64,000 bases of DNA from Antribacter gilvus (GTDB lineage Bacteria > Actinomycetota > Actinomycetes > Actinomycetales > Cellulomonadaceae): contig NZ_QXTH01000015.1 in the NCBI RefSeq assembly GCF_003946865.1, positions 49,006 through 113,005 of the forward strand, given 5' to 3'. Of this stretch, positions 8,367 through 16,156 are shown one piece after another (position 1 is the first letter of the stretch; the number at the start of each line of letters is the position of its first letter). Under the pieces are notes generated by a model. The model ran no database searches and had not been told where the DNA came from. It worked only from the letters and a program-made list of their open reading frames with translations. Both the position numbers and the translations under genes were made by a program.

Positions 8367-10753
8367 CCGGCGGCCGGTGGCCGTTCACCCTCCAGCCGCT
8401 GCCCGGAGAGGCGTTCGAGACCTGGCTGCACAGCTACGCCGCCCGTCTCGCGCTGACCCCGAACCGGCTCATCGACGCCCTGGACCTGACCGGAGCGCTC
8501 GGACAGGTCCTACGCGGACGCTGGCAACGCACGCAACCCGACCAACGCACGATCGCCGCGATCGCCGCAGCTGCGGGCCTGGACCCGCAAGCAGTCCAGG
8601 CGATGTTCGACGCGCCGGGGCACGTGCCCCCGCACGCCACCTTCATCGCCTGGGCGCCCCGGACGACCGGCCGGTTCTGCCCGTCCTGCGTGGCGCAGGG
8701 CCGCTGGTCGGCGAACTGGCGGCTGCGGCTGCAGTTCTTCTGCCACGACCACCGCAGCCTGCTGGCCGACCTGTGTCCCGGCTGCCGGTATCTCCCGGTC
8801 GGCTCCCCGGCACGGCCCGAGCTCTGGCCCGGCAGCCCGGCGACGTCCCCCAACCCGCCGTTCACGCCCACCCACTGCCGCTGCGGGCAGGACCTGCGCC
8901 AGGCCCGCCCGCCCCAGTGCGCCGACCCGGACGCCGCAGCGACCGCTCAACGGTCCATCGACACCCTGCTGACCACGATCCGGGACCCCACCTGCACCCC
9001 TGACCAGCGCCAAGAGGCCCTAGACACGCTCAACGACGTCAGCCTGATCGCCGCGCACGCCGCCGCCGACGGACGCGGCAAGCAGACCGCGGTCTCCGCA
9101 CCAGTCCTACGAGCCGAGCCCCTGACCACCGCGGTGGCCATCTTCAACCACGATCGCGGCGCGACGTCGCCAGACCCGCTGCTGGACCTCGTCGAGTCCC
9201 GCGCGCCGCAGCGAAGGACCCGAGGCACCCCACACACCTGGGTGACCGGCAGCCCGAGCCTGCGCACCCGGATCGTCTACGGCCGCACCGAGTCCATGAC
9301 GGCGGTCGACCGGCTCCGCCGCGCCACCAGCCTGCCCACCCCGCGAACCCTCCCGCACCGCCGGGCCGGGCAGACCGACCCCGCCATCGCGCGGGCCCCG
9401 CGCCTGCCGGACCAGATCTGGCCGGTCTGGGCGATCCGCCTCGGTCAGGACACCGGCCGCCAGGGGGCCACCTTCGGGCCCGCAGCGCTGGTCGCGCTGC
9501 TGCTCCCGCACTCCACCCTGCTCCTGAAGCCCACGATCACCGCCCTGGTCAACCCCGCGATCCAGGCGACCACCGTCGCCCACCACATGGTCCGCCTGCT
9601 CAACCAGCCCACCGGCACCACCGCCCTACGCGTCCTGACCGAGCTCGCGTTCGCGATCGACGACCACGACATCCCGATCGACTACGCCCACCGCCGGCGC
9701 CTGTTCGCCGGCACCAGGCTCATCGACGACGACACCTGGCAGCGCGTCGCCCCCACCAGGACCGGCCGCGGACAACACACCCGCAACGCCGACCGCTACC
9801 TCTACGAGCTGCTCACCGGCGGGCACCTCGCCATCGCCGCGCCCCCGCACCAGCTCACCGGCAGCGACGCCCGCCGAGACCAGTACCGAGACTTCGCCGA
9901 CTTCATGCCCCTCGACGTCCGCGACGCCCTGCACACCCACGCCCACCAGCTCCTGCGCGACGCCACGATCACCGACGAACCCCTCACCTGGGAACCCCCG
10001 ACCGACTGGGTCACCACGACCGACTGGCCCGGCACCGATCCCGACGACACCGACCCCGCCGAGATCCACCACGCCATCCTCGACCGCCGGGTCCGCCTGC
10101 AACACGTCGCCGACGACCTCGGCCTGACGATCGAACACGTCCGCGCAGTCCTGCACCGCCACCCACTGCCACAGGCAGTAAGCACGCTGCCCCTGGACCA
10201 TCGCGTCATCGCGCCGCCCGGCAGGCCGCCGAACCGCCGCTCGACGGACCCGGTCCGCGTCGACCCGGCCTGGCTGCGCGAACAGCACCACACCTGGCAA
10301 CGCAGCCTGGCCGACATCGCCGCAGAGATCGGCTGCAACCACAACACGCTCGGCTCGTTCGCCCACACCCACGCCATCGCCGTCCGCCCCTCCGGCGGCA
10401 GCGGCAACATCAACCGGCACGCCACCGGCGGCCGACACCCCTCACAGCTCCCCCAGCCGCTACGCGACGCGCTCCACGGGACCGGTGCCCTCCTGCGCCT
10501 CGAACGGTTCGTCACCCTCGCCCACCAGCCCAGCATCAACCAGACCGCGCAAGCCGTCGGCTGCTCCGCTCCGAACCTGCTCCACCAGCTGGACATCCTT
10601 GAACACGCCGCCGGAGGACACCTCCTCCAACGAAGCGCCCGAAGCCGTCGCGGCACCACCCTCACACCTCTCGGTCAGGACCTGTGCCACCAAGCACAAG
10701 AACACCTCGGGATCACACCGATCCTCCCGACGACCCGAAGAGAACCGCCATGA
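8363..10753 (+). CDS. tniQ: TniQ/TnsD-like target selector with C-terminal winged-helix
   Basis: A 796-residue protein, TnsD-sized or larger. The N-terminal TniQ domain is clear: 'PLPGEAFETWLHSYAARL' at residues ~12-30, then zinc-binding Cys/His pairs Cys106/Cys109 ('FCPSC'), Cys127/His130 ('FCHDH') and Cys138/Cys141 ('LCPGC'), and a further 'CRCGQDL' near residue 172. The long middle is variable. Near residues 640-680 is a helix-turn-helix-like stretch ('SLADIAAEIGCNHNTLGSFA'), and residues ~705-780 resemble the LysR-type winged helix ('PSINQTAQAVGCSAPNLLHQ', 'TLTPLGQDLCHQ'). Proteins of this family choose the insertion site. The natural target is unknown; this copy inserted into a conjugation gene. 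Confidence 0.88.
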   Translation: MTGGRWPFTLQPLPGEAFETWLHSYAARLALTPNRLIDALDLTGALGQVLRGRWQRTQPDQRTIAAIAAAAGLDPQAVQAMFDAPGHVPPHATFIAWAPRTTGRFCPSCVAQGRWSANWRLRLQFFCHDHRSLLADLCPGCRYLPVGSPARPELWPGSPATSPNPPFTPTHCRCGQDLRQARPPQCADPDAAATAQRSIDTLLTTIRDPTCTPDQRQEALDTLNDVSLIAAHAAADGRGKQTAVSAPVLRAEPLTTAVAIFNHDRGATSPDPLLDLVESRAPQRRTRGTPHTWVTGSPSLRTRIVYGRTESMTAVDRLRRATSLPTPRTLPHRRAGQTDPAIARAPRLPDQIWPVWAIRLGQDTGRQGATFGPAALVALLLPHSTLLLKPTITALVNPAIQATTVAHHMVRLLNQPTGTTALRVLTELAFAIDDHDIPIDYAHRRRLFAGTRLIDDDTWQRVAPTRTGRGQHTRNADRYLYELLTGGHLAIAAPPHQLTGSDARRDQYRDFADFMPLDVRDALHTHAHQLLRDATITDEPLTWEPPTDWVTTTDWPGTDPDDTDPAEIHHAILDRRVRLQHVADDLGLTIEHVRAVLHRHPLPQAVSTLPLDHRVIAPPGRPPNRRSTDPVRVDPAWLREQHHTWQRSLADIAAEIGCNHNTLGSFAHTHAIAVRPSGGSGNINRHATGGRHPSQLPQPLRDALHGTGALLRLERFVTLAHQPSINQTAQAVGCSAPNLLHQLDILEHAAGGHLLQRSARSRRGTTLTPLGQDLCHQAQEHLGITPILPTTRREPP

Positions 10754-10762
10754 CCGAGGGAA

Positions 10763-10885
10763 GCGACAACTTCGATGCCCACCCTGCTCCAGCACTCAGC
10801 CGAGACACTGAACTTTCTGGTCCCTTTGCTCGGCACTACACCGACAACTTGGCTGCCCAACCGACAGATCAGCTGGGTTCCTACA
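10763..10885 (-). repeat. Right transposon end: terminus and TnsB-type sites
   Basis: Read inward on the minus strand: TGTAGG (10885-10880), TGTCGG (10866-10861), TGTCGG (10846-10841), and a weaker TGTCGC (10768-10763). The terminus-to-first-site spacing (13 bases between hexamers) is identical to the left end. In the first two sites TGTCGGTT and the following AGTTGTCGG match the left end. The right end also encodes the new N-terminus of the gene it interrupts. Confidence 0.75.
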
Positions 10886-12217
10886 TGCAACGACCCGATC
10901 ACCGCCGTCGTGTGCCAGCAGGCCGCCGAGCACACGCAGTCCGCCGTCGGCAGCATCCTCGGCGACCTCGCGGAGGTCATGGGCGATGCGGCCTCCTGGC
11001 TCATCACGAACCTCTGGACGGTGTTCGACGCGACCACCGCCGTCGACCTGACCAGCGACCGGTTCACCTCTGTCTACGGTCTGGTCTTCGGTGTGGCGGT
11101 CTTCCTCATGCTCGCGTTCTTCCTACTCCAGCTCATCACGGGGATGCTGCGCAGAGAGCCTGGGGCGCTGGCCCGGGCGGCCGGGGGGCTGGCCAAGAGC
11201 GCGCTCGGCTCGTTCGCCGTCGTCGCGCTGACCGGCACGCTGCTGGAGATCACCGACCAGGTCTGTGTGGGCATCGTGGCTGCTGCGGGCACCACGATGG
11301 ACGACCTCGGCGCCGACCTGGCCCTGGTCGGGGTGTCGACGACGCTCGCCACGGGTCTGCCCGCCGTCGGCCCGCTCCTGGCGCTTTTCCTCGCCGGCCT
11401 GGCGGTCTCGGCCGCGTTCATCCTGTGGATCTCCCTGCTGGTCCGCAAGGCACTGCTGCTCATGGCCGTCGCGCTGGCACCCCTGGCGCTGGCCGGGGCG
11501 TCCTGGGACGCGACCCGCGGGTGGGTGTCCAGGTGGGCGCAGTTCGTCGTCGCCCTCATCCTGTCCAAGCTCGTCGTCGTGGTGGTGTTCCTGCTCGCCA
11601 CCTCGCTGATCACCACGCCGATCGACGGCGACCTCGCGGTGCTGTCGGAGAAGCTGACCGGTGTCGTGCTCCTCGCGGTGGCCGCGTTCGCACCGTATCT
11701 GACCTACAAGGCGATCAACTTCATGGGGTTCGACATGTACCACGCGATGTCGATCGAGCAGGAGAGCAAGGCCGCGCTCAACCGGCCCGTCCCGATCACC
11801 GTGGGCGCCGCCATGGCCGGAGGGGCCGCAGCACGCAACATCCCCAAGGTCCTCGGGCCCGACGGCGGCGCGGCCGGCACCTCGAGCGGGCGTGCCGCGT
11901 CCCCGGCGGTCGGAGCGTCAACGGGCCGGGCGGCTGGTGGTGCGGCCGGGGCAGCGAAGGCTCGGGCCGTCGGAGCTGGCGCTGCCGTCGCGGTTCCACT
12001 CGTCCTCGGCGCGCAGGCCGCAAAAACAGCCACCACGGCCGGCCCGCGCGCCGGTGCCGCGATCGGCCAGGCCGCCGGCCGGCAGGCGGACCACGCATCC
12101 GCCAGCAGGCCGTCCACGCCCGCTCGTACCGCGCGGCCCTCGCCGGGCGGGCCACCGGCCACCCCACCCGCGCGTGAGGTACCGACGGTGCTCAAGAACC
12201 AGGGGGGTCCGCGATGA
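10775..12217 (+). CDS. VirB6/TrbL-like conjugal channel protein with transposon-derived N-terminus
   Basis: A 480-residue polytopic membrane protein. Hydrophobic segments lie at about residues 102-125, 146-165, 176-195, 205-245, 258-283 and 294-312; the last ~140 residues are a Gly/Ala-rich soluble tail. This is the VirB6/TrbL layout and fits the position after two small membrane proteins. Residues 1-37 are encoded by the right end of the Tn7-like element; the native part starts at Cys38-Asn-Asp-Pro (10886). No strong ribosome site precedes 10775 (GAGGG lies 14 bases away), so expression may depend on coupling from tniQ or be weak. It overlaps the next gene by 4 bases. Confidence 0.82.
   Translation: MPTLLQHSAETLNFLVPLLGTTPTTWLPNRQISWVPTCNDPITAVVCQQAAEHTQSAVGSILGDLAEVMGDAASWLITNLWTVFDATTAVDLTSDRFTSVYGLVFGVAVFLMLAFFLLQLITGMLRREPGALARAAGGLAKSALGSFAVVALTGTLLEITDQVCVGIVAAAGTTMDDLGADLALVGVSTTLATGLPAVGPLLALFLAGLAVSAAFILWISLLVRKALLLMAVALAPLALAGASWDATRGWVSRWAQFVVALILSKLVVVVVFLLATSLITTPIDGDLAVLSEKLTGVVLLAVAAFAPYLTYKAINFMGFDMYHAMSIEQESKAALNRPVPITVGAAMAGGAAARNIPKVLGPDGGAAGTSSGRAASPAVGASTGRAAGGAAGAAKARAVGAGAAVAVPLVLGAQAAKTATTAGPRAGAAIGQAAGRQADHASASRPSTPARTARPSPGGPPATPPAREVPTVLKNQGGPR
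10886..10890 (+). repeat. Right target-site duplication, TGCAA
   Basis: Five bases directly after the CCTACA terminus, matching TGCAC at 4242-4246 except in the last base. It forms the Cys codon and the start of the Asn codon at the head of the native part of the VirB6/TrbL-like protein. Confidence 0.7.
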
Positions 12218-13668
12218 GCACGCACGCAACGACCACGACGTCGAGCGCCGCCCTGGCGCCGGTGAAGTTCTCCCGCCTGTCCCGGCGGGCGCTGCTGCTG
12301 GGCCTGACCGCCGGACAGGTCATGTGCCTCGCCGCGGGGGTTGTGCCGTTCATCGCCGCCGTGTACCTCGGCGCGGGGATGCTCCTGATGGTGCTGCCAT
12401 GGACGCTGGTCGCCTGCGCGGTCGCGCTCGTGCCCGCCGGTGGCCGGTTCGTCGTGGACTGGTTGCCGATCGTGGCCGCCTGGACGTGGCGGAGGCTGAC
12501 CGGCCAGCTGGAGTTCAACGCCCGGATCGACCGGCCGCGCCCGGCCGGGACGCTCGCGCTGCCAGGTCGGGCCGCCGCTCTGCGGCTCGTCGAAGACCCG
12601 CTCACCGGCGCCGCGCTCGTGCACGACCCGCACTCCGCTACCCTGACCGTCACCATCCCGGTCTCCTCAGCCGGGTTCGCCCTACAGGACCCGGCCGACC
12701 AGGCACGTCGCGTCGCCGCCTGGGGGCGGGTCCTGGCGACAGTGTGCCGGTCGGGGCGCATCGCGGCCCTTACCGTGACGGAGCGAACCCTGCCCGGCTC
12801 GGGGGCATCGCTCACCGAGTGGTGGGAGTCGAGCGGAACCGACGACGAGTCTCTGCCCGCCCGGATCTACGGCGAGCTCATCGAACGCGCCGGCCCGACC
12901 GCGGAACGCCACGAGACGACCATCGCCCTGACCCTCGACCTCAAGGCAGCCGCCTCCGCCGTCCGGGCGGCCGGCGGAGGTCTCCCCGGCGCCGTGGCCG
13001 TCCTGCGCCAGGAGACCCAGACCCTGTCGACCGCGCTACGGACCGCCGACCTCACCCCATCCCCGCCGCTCGATACCGCCGCCCTCGCGGTGCGGCTGCG
13101 GACCGCATACGACCCGGCCACAAGACCCATGCTGGAACGGAACCCGGCAGCCGGACGGGACCTCGCAGCGGCCGGGCCGGTCGGGGTGAGCGAGACGTGG
13201 GGCCAGCTCCAGTCCGACGCCTCGTGGCACACGACCATGTGGATCGCGCAGTGGCCGCAGACCGCGACCCACCCGGGATTCCTCGCCCCACTGATCCTGA
13301 CCAGCGGCGTCCAGCGCACCCTCACCATCCGCTGGGAGCCTGTCCGCGCCGACGCCGCCGCACGCGACCTACGCCGCAAACGGACCAGCCACATCACCGA
13401 GGCCGCCCAGCGCGCCAAGGTCGGTCAGATCGACGACGCCACCCAGACCGCCGAATACGACGACGTCCTGACCCAAGAGGCGGAACTCGCCGCGGGGCAC
13501 GGCGTCCTGCGAGCGATCGGTCTCATCACCGTCACCGCGGCCGACGCCGAGCAGCTCGAGCACGACATCGCCGCTGTGGAGCAGACCGCGATCCAAGCCG
13601 GGTGCGAAACCCGGCGACTGTGGGGGCAGCAGTCGGCCGGCTTTCTCGCCTCGCTCGCGGTCGCCTAA
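12214..13668 (+). CDS. SCO6880-like T4SS membrane protein
   Basis: A 484-residue protein starting in an ATGA overlap with the VirB6-like gene. Two or three hydrophobic segments lie at ~residues 30-75 ('LTAGQVMCLAAGVVPFIAAV', 'LVACAVALVPAGG'), followed by a ~400-residue soluble domain with no nucleotide-binding motif. Order, size and topology match the SCO6880/PrgI-like protein found between the VirB6-like and VirB4-like genes in actinobacterial conjugative elements. In that setting the N-terminus resembles VirB3/PrgI and the soluble part is thought to assist VirB4. The substructure is inferred from family knowledge. Confidence 0.75.
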   Translation: MSTHATTTTSSAALAPVKFSRLSRRALLLGLTAGQVMCLAAGVVPFIAAVYLGAGMLLMVLPWTLVACAVALVPAGGRFVVDWLPIVAAWTWRRLTGQLEFNARIDRPRPAGTLALPGRAAALRLVEDPLTGAALVHDPHSATLTVTIPVSSAGFALQDPADQARRVAAWGRVLATVCRSGRIAALTVTERTLPGSGASLTEWWESSGTDDESLPARIYGELIERAGPTAERHETTIALTLDLKAAASAVRAAGGGLPGAVAVLRQETQTLSTALRTADLTPSPPLDTAALAVRLRTAYDPATRPMLERNPAAGRDLAAAGPVGVSETWGQLQSDASWHTTMWIAQWPQTATHPGFLAPLILTSGVQRTLTIRWEPVRADAAARDLRRKRTSHITEAAQRAKVGQIDDATQTAEYDDVLTQEAELAAGHGVLRAIGLITVTAADAEQLEHDIAAVEQTAIQAGCETRRLWGQQSAGFLASLAVA

Positions 13669-13727
13669 GGTCTAGGGACCTCCGGCGTCAAACGAGCGCC
13701 ACGGGCGTCAGGGCCCGAACTGCACGC

Positions 13728-14597
13728 CTACCAGCCAAAGTCCGAGACGCCTTCGTGCCCCGTGACCCACTGATACGTCACCGATGCGGGCGCCACCATC
13801 CCGAGTTCAAAGCCGCCCTCCGACGGCGGAGTCGTCGTCGTACAGACCTGAAACCTCACGCTCTGCTGAGTTCCGGGAGCCACATAGATCTCCACGTGGG
13901 TGGGGTCTGGTGTCGCGATCGCGATCACGGTGGCGTCGTCTGTGTATCCGTTGCGGTAGTCGCCGCTGGGCGGCGCGAAGATGAAGCCTGAAACTGCCGT
14001 GTCGGACTGGTTCGCGACGCCAACGAGCCAGTTCGTGCAGTTGCCGCTCGAGAATCCCTGACCGTACCTATGACCAGCTTCAGGGCCAAGGATCTGAACA
14101 CTTCCGATCGGCTCTGCTACCACGGGATCGGGAGTGGTGGCTGCTGGCGGCCGCGCTTCCGTCGTCGAGCCGCAGAGTTGAGCGATGTCAGGGATGCCGG
14201 GACCCCTGAGCAAGCTACCCGCGATCCAGCCCGCCAATCCGTCGGCATTGACGGGGTACCAGCTTTCAAGCGGGTCGCCGGTCACCCGCACGGAAGTATT
14301 GGGATCGAGTGTGGCAAGGACCGTGGAATCACAGGACGGCTCACTGCGTACCCGGGCCAACGCACTCGTCGACGCCGACGGAAGCGTCGAGGGTTCACGG
14401 GTCGGTGTCCGCACGGGCTCCGACGTCGGCTCCTCGAACACAGGGGCCTCCGGCTCCGGTGATGCGGTTCGGGTTACGACCGGCGCCTCAGACGTTGTTG
14501 GGCCGGACACCGCGCCGTCCGTCGCCGGGCCACAGCCTGCAACGAGCAAGCAGGCACAGGTGATCGCGACGGTGCCCAAGTGTCGGACGACAGTCAT
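13728..14597 (-). CDS. Lipoprotein with bacterial SH3-type domain
   Basis: A 289-residue protein on the opposite strand to the operon. The ATG at 14597 gives a type II signal peptide with lipobox 'LLVAGC' (Cys ~22). A long Ser/Thr/Pro linker follows (~25-85), then a bacterial SH3-like domain (~90-150: 'LARVRSEPSCDSTVLATLDP', 'WYPVNADGLAGWIAGSLL') and a C-terminal beta-rich domain with cysteines. SH3b domains bind peptidoglycan, so this is likely a cell-envelope lipoprotein of the ICE. Its reversed orientation inside the transfer region suggests its own promoter in the 14598-14776 gap, which is divergent to the next gene. Confidence 0.8.
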   Translation of the reverse strand: MTVVRHLGTVAITCACLLVAGCGPATDGAVSGPTTSEAPVVTRTASPEPEAPVFEEPTSEPVRTPTREPSTLPSASTSALARVRSEPSCDSTVLATLDPNTSVRVTGDPLESWYPVNADGLAGWIAGSLLRGPGIPDIAQLCGSTTEARPPAATTPDPVVAEPIGSVQILGPEAGHRYGQGFSSGNCTNWLVGVANQSDTAVSGFIFAPPSGDYRNGYTDDATVIAIATPDPTHVEIYVAPGTQQSVRFQVCTTTTPPSEGGFELGMVAPASVTYQWVTGHEGVSDFGW

Positions 14598-14776
14598 CGC
14601 TTTCACCGCCAGTTCCTGCTCTTTACCCGAGCATCTCGCCACGGTCGAGGATCCGCCAACCAGTAGGGACGTAATCACCCTGTGACTCCTCCGCGTGGCC
14701 TTCGAGACAGCAGTCGCTGGCCGCGCCCCGCTCGCGGTCGCCTTCCCCGTTGGAGTCGGGCACACACCTGTGCCGC

Positions 14777-15631
14777 ATGAGCACCACGAAGTTCTCCCGA
14801 GCCGTCCGGACTGCGGGGACGCTGCGCCTGGAAGTGTGGCACACCAGCCGAGAGCCTGAGCCGCTCCCGGACCGTGGGTTCCGGCAGTCGTACAGCTACC
14901 GGATCACCGACACCTCTGATCCGTCGCATCGACCCGTCGAGGGGGCGGACCTGCGGTCGGGCGTCGGTGACCGGCCGGACGTCGACGCGATGCTCCGCAG
15001 CCTGGCGTCGTTCCTGGTCGCGGCTGGGGAGGCGTACCGGTACACGCTCCGGTCCCCGGGAACGCCGTCGGACAACATCGACTTGTTCCCCGGCTGGGTG
15101 CCCGAGGCCGCCTCCCTGAACTCTGACGAGCTGACGATGCTCGCTGTCGAGCTCGAGGCGTCCCAGGACCCGGAATCGGAATACGCCCAGGCCTACGAGG
15201 TCGACGAACCAGAAGCCGCGTGGCCGCCTGCGCGCTGGTGGGACGTGGTGTTCCTCCATGGGGAAGAGGGGTACGACGTCGTCGACATGATCGACGAGCG
15301 GGGTATCGACGCTGCGATCGAGTACCTGTCGCGGTGGGACCACGGTGACGAGACCCGCAACACCGCGCTGTTCCACGGGCATGTCTACGACGAGCCGCAC
15401 GCGCACGCCGGTGACCGGACCGCAGAGTCGGGCCCATACGTCCTGGTCTGGAACCCGGGGCTCGGGCACGTCAACCTCCTGCGCCGTTTCGAGTCGAGCG
15501 ACGAGCAGCCTGCCTGGTGGCCCGACCGCACCGCCCACCTGTCGCCGGTGACGCCGGCCGACGTCGCCCCAGACCCGCCCGCGCGCCGCCAGATGGATTC
15601 GCCCGGTGGGCTGGACGGGCCTGCTGTGTAA
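14777..15631 (+). CDS. Hypothetical ICE protein
   Basis: A 284-residue acidic soluble protein. The ATG at 14777 opens the conserved-looking stretch 'TKFSRAVRTAGTLRLEVWH'. It is rich in Asp/Glu and aromatic residues, with no signal peptide, membrane helix or known motif visible. It is divergent from the SH3 lipoprotein and upstream of the VirB4-like gene. I do not recognise the family. Confidence 0.65.
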   Translation: MSTTKFSRAVRTAGTLRLEVWHTSREPEPLPDRGFRQSYSYRITDTSDPSHRPVEGADLRSGVGDRPDVDAMLRSLASFLVAAGEAYRYTLRSPGTPSDNIDLFPGWVPEAASLNSDELTMLAVELEASQDPESEYAQAYEVDEPEAAWPPARWWDVVFLHGEEGYDVVDMIDERGIDAAIEYLSRWDHGDETRNTALFHGHVYDEPHAHAGDRTAESGPYVLVWNPGLGHVNLLRRFESSDEQPAWWPDRTAHLSPVTPADVAPDPPARRQMDSPGGLDGPAV

Positions 15632-15679
15632 CCATCCGGTCAGCGCCGTGCCGGCCACGAGACCTGTGCGAGGAACATC

Positions 15680-16156
15680 ATGTCCACCTTCAGCGATCAT
15701 GTGACGGGCGCCGAGCTGGCCCGTGAGAGCGTCCGCGCCTTGGTGCACGCCACGATCCGGTTCAACCGGCCCGACGGCCGCGGTAGCGGGTCGGACATGC
15801 CGGAGCATCCTGAGGACACCTACTGGGCACTGGGTGACGTGCTCGCCATGGTGCGGTCGCTGTCCCAGGTGGTCCAGCAGATCGGCGCGGCCCACGACCG
15901 CAACGCCGCTCACGCCCGTGTCGGCGACGATCCGGCGCGCGGCCGGACCGCCGTCGCGAACGTCCACGCGAGCGTGCGCGACGCTCTCCTCGCGCTCGAG
16001 CGCGCCCACCACGGCCTCGACACGGCGATGACCCAGTCGAGCCGGATCACCTGGCTACCGCCTGCACCGCCGCCGCAGCCACGTTCACAGCAGACCCCTC
16101 CCGAGCCGTCCCCGTCGTCACATCGTCCCGTCACGCAGGATGCGCCAGGCCTGTGA
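15680..16156 (+). CDS. Hypothetical protein preceding VirB4-like gene
   Basis: A 158-residue soluble helical protein with a Pro-rich C-terminus ('PPAPPPQPRSQQTPPEPSPS'). The helical part (~residues 8-120) has heptad-like spacing suggestive of a bundle. It overlaps the VirB4-like gene by 4 bases (GTGA), so it is probably co-translated with it and may be an ICE-specific partner. The family is not recognised. Confidence 0.65.
   Translation: MSTFSDHVTGAELARESVRALVHATIRFNRPDGRGSGSDMPEHPEDTYWALGDVLAMVRSLSQVVQQIGAAHDRNAAHARVGDDPARGRTAVANVHASVRDALLALERAHHGLDTAMTQSSRITWLPPAPPPQPRSQQTPPEPSPSSHRPVTQDAPGL

Larger units (their letters stand above)
4247..10885 (+). mobile_element. Tn7-like transposon (TnsA-TnsB-TnsC-TniQ), no cargo
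   Basis: A 6639-bp element bounded by inverted TGTAGG (4247-4252) and CCTACA (10880-10885). In both ends the first TGTCGG repeat begins exactly 19 bases in from the terminus. The flanks are TGCAC and TGCAA, a near-perfect 5-bp duplication. It holds only four transposition genes in one overlapping operon, so there is no passenger cargo. It sits in codons 3-4 of the VirB6/TrbL-like gene of the host ICE. No CRISPR array or cas gene is present, so it is not a CRISPR-associated transposon. With TnsA present, cut-and-paste movement is expected from the family. Confidence 0.88.

Noticed and set aside
4247..10885. CRISPR-associated transposon
   Set aside because: No repeat-spacer array or cas gene is seen between the ends or elsewhere in the window.
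10750..12177. Plus-strand frame starting at the ATG overlapping the tniQ stop
   Set aside because: Only the first ~45 codons (within the transposon end) look plausible; beyond the terminus it runs out of frame with the VirB6/TrbL-like gene and is Arg-rich shadow. It may serve coupling only.
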